A DNA stretch of 7,287 nt from Bacteroidota bacterium. GTDB taxonomy: Bacteria; Bacteroidota; Bacteroidia; Chitinophagales; Chitinophagaceae. Location: the NCBI GenBank assembly GCA_023391895.1, contig JAEWAC010000312.1:1-7287 (forward strand). The letters are read 5' to 3'. The position numbers were made by a program, and so were the translations under genes. The notes under the pieces were generated by a model. That model saw only the letters and a program-made list of their open reading frames with translations, had not been told where the DNA came from and made no database searches. Below are positions 5,229 through 7,287 of the stretch, piece by piece (the stretch's first letter is position 1; the number at the start of each line of letters is the position of its first letter).

Positions 5229-5913
5229 GAGTCTTCATTGTTATCAGGTAAAGAAGCTTGTGAAGCTATATAAAAGATTGAACGGCTCTTCTTCTGCACT
5301 GATACAGGATAACCAACAATCATGCATTATGACTATAAAAGATCACCTGGAAAACCGGTTAAAATTGTGGTATTGGGTCATTAGTGAAATAAAAGGCATC
5401 CACAATTTTCAACAGCAGGAACGGATGAATGATTCCTTTTACAGGAGGCTTTTTGTAAACAACCTTTTTTCCATTCTTGATACTTATATCCATGTCATCA
5501 AGGAACTGGTAAAGATCAAAACCATCATAGATAATGACGATAACAATCCTATTTCATGGACAGAGATGGCCGTGCTGCATGAAAAAAAGGTGGTTTTAGA
5601 CAGCCAGGGCAACGTCCAGGTAAAAGACGACTTTCAGGAACTGGTTTCCTTGCTCAGGTTTACCCTCAACATTTTCGCCCGGGTTTTCCAGGCCGATCAG
5701 CCAGATGATAGCGACAGCCAATTTGAAAAGCTGACCTACTTAGCCAGCCGAAAAAAAGAGATCCTTCATCCCCAATCGCCGGTAGTCCTAAACATCACCG
5801 ACCAGGAAATAAAAGAGGCACAAACCCTGTTATTGTGGTTGATGCACACACACGATGCTTTAAACAATCCCTTATCCCAGTGGCTTAAAAAGATGGAGAA
5901 TGAATGGAAATAA
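5227..5913 (+). CDS. Uncharacterised protein with HEPN-like R-x5-H motif
   Basis: I do not recognise this 228-residue protein with certainty. It is predicted to be mainly helical, with no signal peptide or membrane segment. Residues about 70-100 (FYRRLFVNNLFSILDTYIHVIKELVKI) and 140-155 read as long amphipathic helices. SRKKEILHPQS (174-184) has R175-x5-H181, followed by LNITDQEIKEAQTLLLWL (188-205). An R-x4-6-H motif followed by HP and a final helix is characteristic of HEPN ribonucleases and of the helical proteins related to them, so a nuclease or toxin-like role is possible but inferred. A second start at 5329 (MTIKDHLENR) is plausible, because the first 34 residues are basic and less family-like. 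The gene is visibly more AT-rich than its neighbours, hinting at transfer. No obvious antitoxin partner (such as an MNT nucleotidyltransferase) is adjacent. Nested dyads cover the 5227 start. Confidence 0.75.
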   Translation: MSLHCYQVKKLVKLYKRLNGSSSALIQDNQQSCIMTIKDHLENRLKLWYWVISEIKGIHNFQQQERMNDSFYRRLFVNNLFSILDTYIHVIKELVKIKTIIDNDDNNPISWTEMAVLHEKKVVLDSQGNVQVKDDFQELVSLLRFTLNIFARVFQADQPDDSDSQFEKLTYLASRKKEILHPQSPVVLNITDQEIKEAQTLLLWLMHTHDALNNPLSQWLKKMENEWK

Positions 5914-6002
5914 ACACCACTTCATTCCTGTAAAGATCGAGCTGTCAGACACCCTGATTTTTTACCGCAGCTTCCGGTTATCACTCCAATCACCTTCCCG
6001 AT

Positions 6003-6032
6003 TTTGCTATTATCCATACAAAACTTAATTTG
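6003..6032 (+). promoter_or_regulatory. Bacteroidota-type promoter for the nitrilase gene
   Basis: TTTG (6003-6006) and TTAATTTG (6025-6032, one mismatch to TAnnTTTG) are separated by 18 bases, close to the usual 19-21. Transcription would begin near 6039, leaving a leader of about 20 bases before the ATG at 6058. No Shine-Dalgarno sequence is seen in that leader. Confidence 0.45.
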
Positions 6033-6057
6033 TAAAGCAAGTAGTAAATAGCAGATT

Positions 6058-7008
6058 ATGAAACCCATCAAAATTGCCACGGCCCAGTTTGAAAATAAAA
6101 GCGGCGATAAAGCATATAATCTTCAAATCATAGATGAATTGTCTGGTCAAGCGGCGGCACAAGGTGCGGAGGTGATTGCCTTTCATGAATGCTCTGTTAC
6201 CGGATACACTTTTGCCCGCCACCTTTCCAAAGAGCAAATGCTGGATCTATCGGAACTGATACCGGATGGTGAAAGCACCCAACAATTGATACGCATTGCC
6301 CAAAAGCATAACATTGCCCTACTGGCCGGCCTGTTTGAAAAAGATAAAGACGACAAAATTTATAAAGCCGTAGTATGCGTGGATGAAAACGGCTTTGTGG
6401 CCAGGCACCGCAAGCTGCACCCGTTCATCAACCCGCACATTACGCCCGGCAATGCTTATACGGTGTTTGAGCTCAGGGGCTGGAAATGCGGTATTTTGAT
6501 CTGCTACGACAACAACATTATTGAAAACGTAAGGGCTACCAACCTGCTGGGCGCCGATATTATTTTTATGCCGCACGTTACCATGTGCACGCCTTCTACC
6601 CGGCCCGGCGCCGGTTTTGTGGATCCTAAACTATGGGAAAACCGGGAAGTGGACCCCACCTCCTTACGCCTGGAGTTTGATGGCATGAAAGGCCGTGCCT
6701 GGCTGATGAAGTGGCTGCCTTCCCGCGCCTATGACAATGCCATTTATGCGGTTTTTGCCAACCCCATTGGTATGGACGATGACCAGTTGAAGAACGGCTG
6801 CTCCATGATCCTGGATCCCTTTGGCGATGTGGTGGCCGAATGCCGTTCGTTAGGCAATGAAATCACCATAGCTACCTGCACCTACGATAAAATAGAAAAA
6901 GCCGGCGGTACCCGTTATAAAAAAGCCCGCCGCCCCGATTTGTATAAACACATTCTTTCAAAAGACCATACACCCGAACAAAAGGTAGTATGGCTGCAGC
7001 CTGGATAA
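6058..7008 (+). CDS. Nitrilase-superfamily carbon-nitrogen hydrolase
   Basis: This 316-residue cytoplasmic enzyme should hydrolyse a non-peptide C-N bond (amide, carbamoyl or nitrile) through a Glu-Lys-Cys triad. E44 in AFHECSVTGY, K119 in ARHRKLHPF and C149 in GILICYDNN supply the triad at standard spacing. PGNAYTVFELRGWKCGILICYD (130-151) is the typical strand-to-nucleophile-elbow segment, and NGCSMILDPFGDVVAE (246-261) is the conserved closing region. A longer insert, HVTMCTPSTRPGAGFVDPKLWENREVDPT (173-201), sets it apart from minimal nitrilases and may shape the active site or the oligomer interface; it gives no substrate I can name. The C-terminus extends about 35 residues past the core (YKKARRPDLYKHI). 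The gene stands alone between its own promoter-like sequence and a strong terminator, so there is no operon context for the substrate. Confidence 0.88.
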   Translation: MKPIKIATAQFENKSGDKAYNLQIIDELSGQAAAQGAEVIAFHECSVTGYTFARHLSKEQMLDLSELIPDGESTQQLIRIAQKHNIALLAGLFEKDKDDKIYKAVVCVDENGFVARHRKLHPFINPHITPGNAYTVFELRGWKCGILICYDNNIIENVRATNLLGADIIFMPHVTMCTPSTRPGAGFVDPKLWENREVDPTSLRLEFDGMKGRAWLMKWLPSRAYDNAIYAVFANPIGMDDDQLKNGCSMILDPFGDVVAECRSLGNEITIATCTYDKIEKAGGTRYKKARRPDLYKHILSKDHTPEQKVVWLQPG

Positions 7009-7013
7009 AAGCC

Positions 7014-7034
7014 TATGGGTTTTTAAAGAAGTTG
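7014..7034 (+). repeat. Dispersed TATGGG repeat, copy 6
   Basis: TATGGGTTTTTAAAGAAG followed by TTG starts 5 bases after the nitrilase stop. It is the same motif as the cluster at 96-443, about 6.6 kb away, showing a dispersed and not purely tandem family. Its first 17 bases recur exactly, inverted, inside trmB (3954-3970). Confidence 0.6.
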
Positions 7035-7087
7035 GGCAGGCCGATAGGCAGAGGCTTGTTATTTTCTGATGACCACAACCGCATTTT

Positions 7088-7113
7088 AGTGGAGGTTTAC
7101 CACCTCCACTTTT
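7088..7113 (+). terminator. Intrinsic terminator after the nitrilase gene
   Basis: AGTGGAGGT (7088-7096) pairs perfectly with ACCTCCACT (7102-7110) around TTACC, giving a 9-bp GC-containing stem followed by TTTT (7110-7113). This is a good rho-independent terminator for + strand transcription. The reverse direction has A residues after the stem, so it should not end transcription from the right. Confidence 0.75.
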
Positions 7114-7202
7114 CCACAAAAAAATTACAATTTCCGTGACTCCATTTTACTGTTTAATGGCTGAGGCAGGTTGTTTATATTAAACCCTCGATACATAGAT
7201 CA

Positions 7203-7287
7203 ATGATTCACAGCTTATCTGCCAGCCTATCTGCCACAGCCGGCTTCAGGGATGAGTTTGGCAGGTAAGCGTTTGATAACTCTACCA
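7203..7287. other. Structured right-edge repeat; possible tail of a minus-strand gene
   Basis: TATCTGCCA occurs twice (7216-7224 and 7228-7236) with a 12-base period. GCTTATCTGCCA (7213-7224) pairs with TGGCAGGTAAGC (7259-7270) over 12 positions, one a G-U wobble, enclosing the palindrome AGCCGGCT (7238-7245). On the minus strand one frame is open from the right edge to a TGA at 7208-7210 and ends PAVADRLADKL, so the 12-base period would be an ADRL/ADKL peptide repeat. The stretch is too short to decide between a hairpin element and the end of a converging gene. Confidence 0.3.

Noticed and set aside
5900..6028. 42-codon reading frame overlapping the end of the HEPN-like gene
   Set aside because: It overlaps the stop by 14 bases like a coupled gene, which would suit an antitoxin, but it is short, has no Shine-Dalgarno and no recognisable motif, and runs into the nitrilase promoter. 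I judged it chance.
7203..7268. 21-residue + strand reading frame at the right edge
   Set aside because: It is too short, encoded within the repeat hairpin, and has no ribosome-binding signal or recognisable motif.

Overview
The window most likely comes from a chromosome of a Bacteroidota bacterium, probably a member of the Chitinophagaceae or a near relative. The evidence is a GH9 cellulase continued by a NodB-type deacetylase region, a DUF5522 protein, TAnnTTTG-like promoter elements with few Shine-Dalgarno sites, and spacers full of short dispersed repeats. The family assignment is from memory of such genomes, not from a search. All genes supported here are on the + strand.

Layout. Bases 1-523 hold no gene. 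They contain a perfect 18-bp-arm hairpin at the left edge, a second GC-rich hairpin, and five clear copies (plus one degenerate copy) of a motif close to TATGGGTTTTTGAAGAAG in both orientations. Bases 524-2320 encode a secreted GH9 glycoside hydrolase. It ends at a TAG directly behind nine A residues, and the next frame (-1) carries a NodB/CE4-like region to 3042 with no usable start of its own. The two halves look like one 839-residue enzyme split by a frameshift. The junction, A AAA AAG TAG inside an A9 run, is also a classic slippage site, so programmed recoding, a real mutation and a sequencing error all remain possible.

Next come a membrane fatty-acid-hydroxylase-superfamily protein (3116-3790) and a compact three-gene unit: trmB (tRNA m7G46 methyltransferase), a small Cys-rich DUF5522 protein, and an alkyltransferase-like protein whose acceptor cysteine is alanine. 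The last three overlap (20 nt, then TAATG) and are probably co-transcribed and translationally coupled. A more AT-rich orphan gene (5227-5913) follows, with an R-x5-H motif like that of HEPN ribonucleases and nested dyads over its start. A nitrilase-superfamily amidohydrolase (6058-7008) has its own promoter-like sequence and a strong terminator. The last 280 bases hold another copy of the dispersed repeat, the terminator, and a structured 12-nt tandem repeat that might be the tail of a minus-strand gene.

The genes do not form one pathway. The GH9/NodB locus would act on polysaccharides outside the cytoplasm, the hydroxylase on membrane lipids, and the trmB unit on tRNA modification and DNA damage recognition. 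The observations most worth following are the A9 frameshift, the HEPN-like orphan with its dyads, and the dispersed repeat, which shares an exact 17-mer with the trmB coding sequence.
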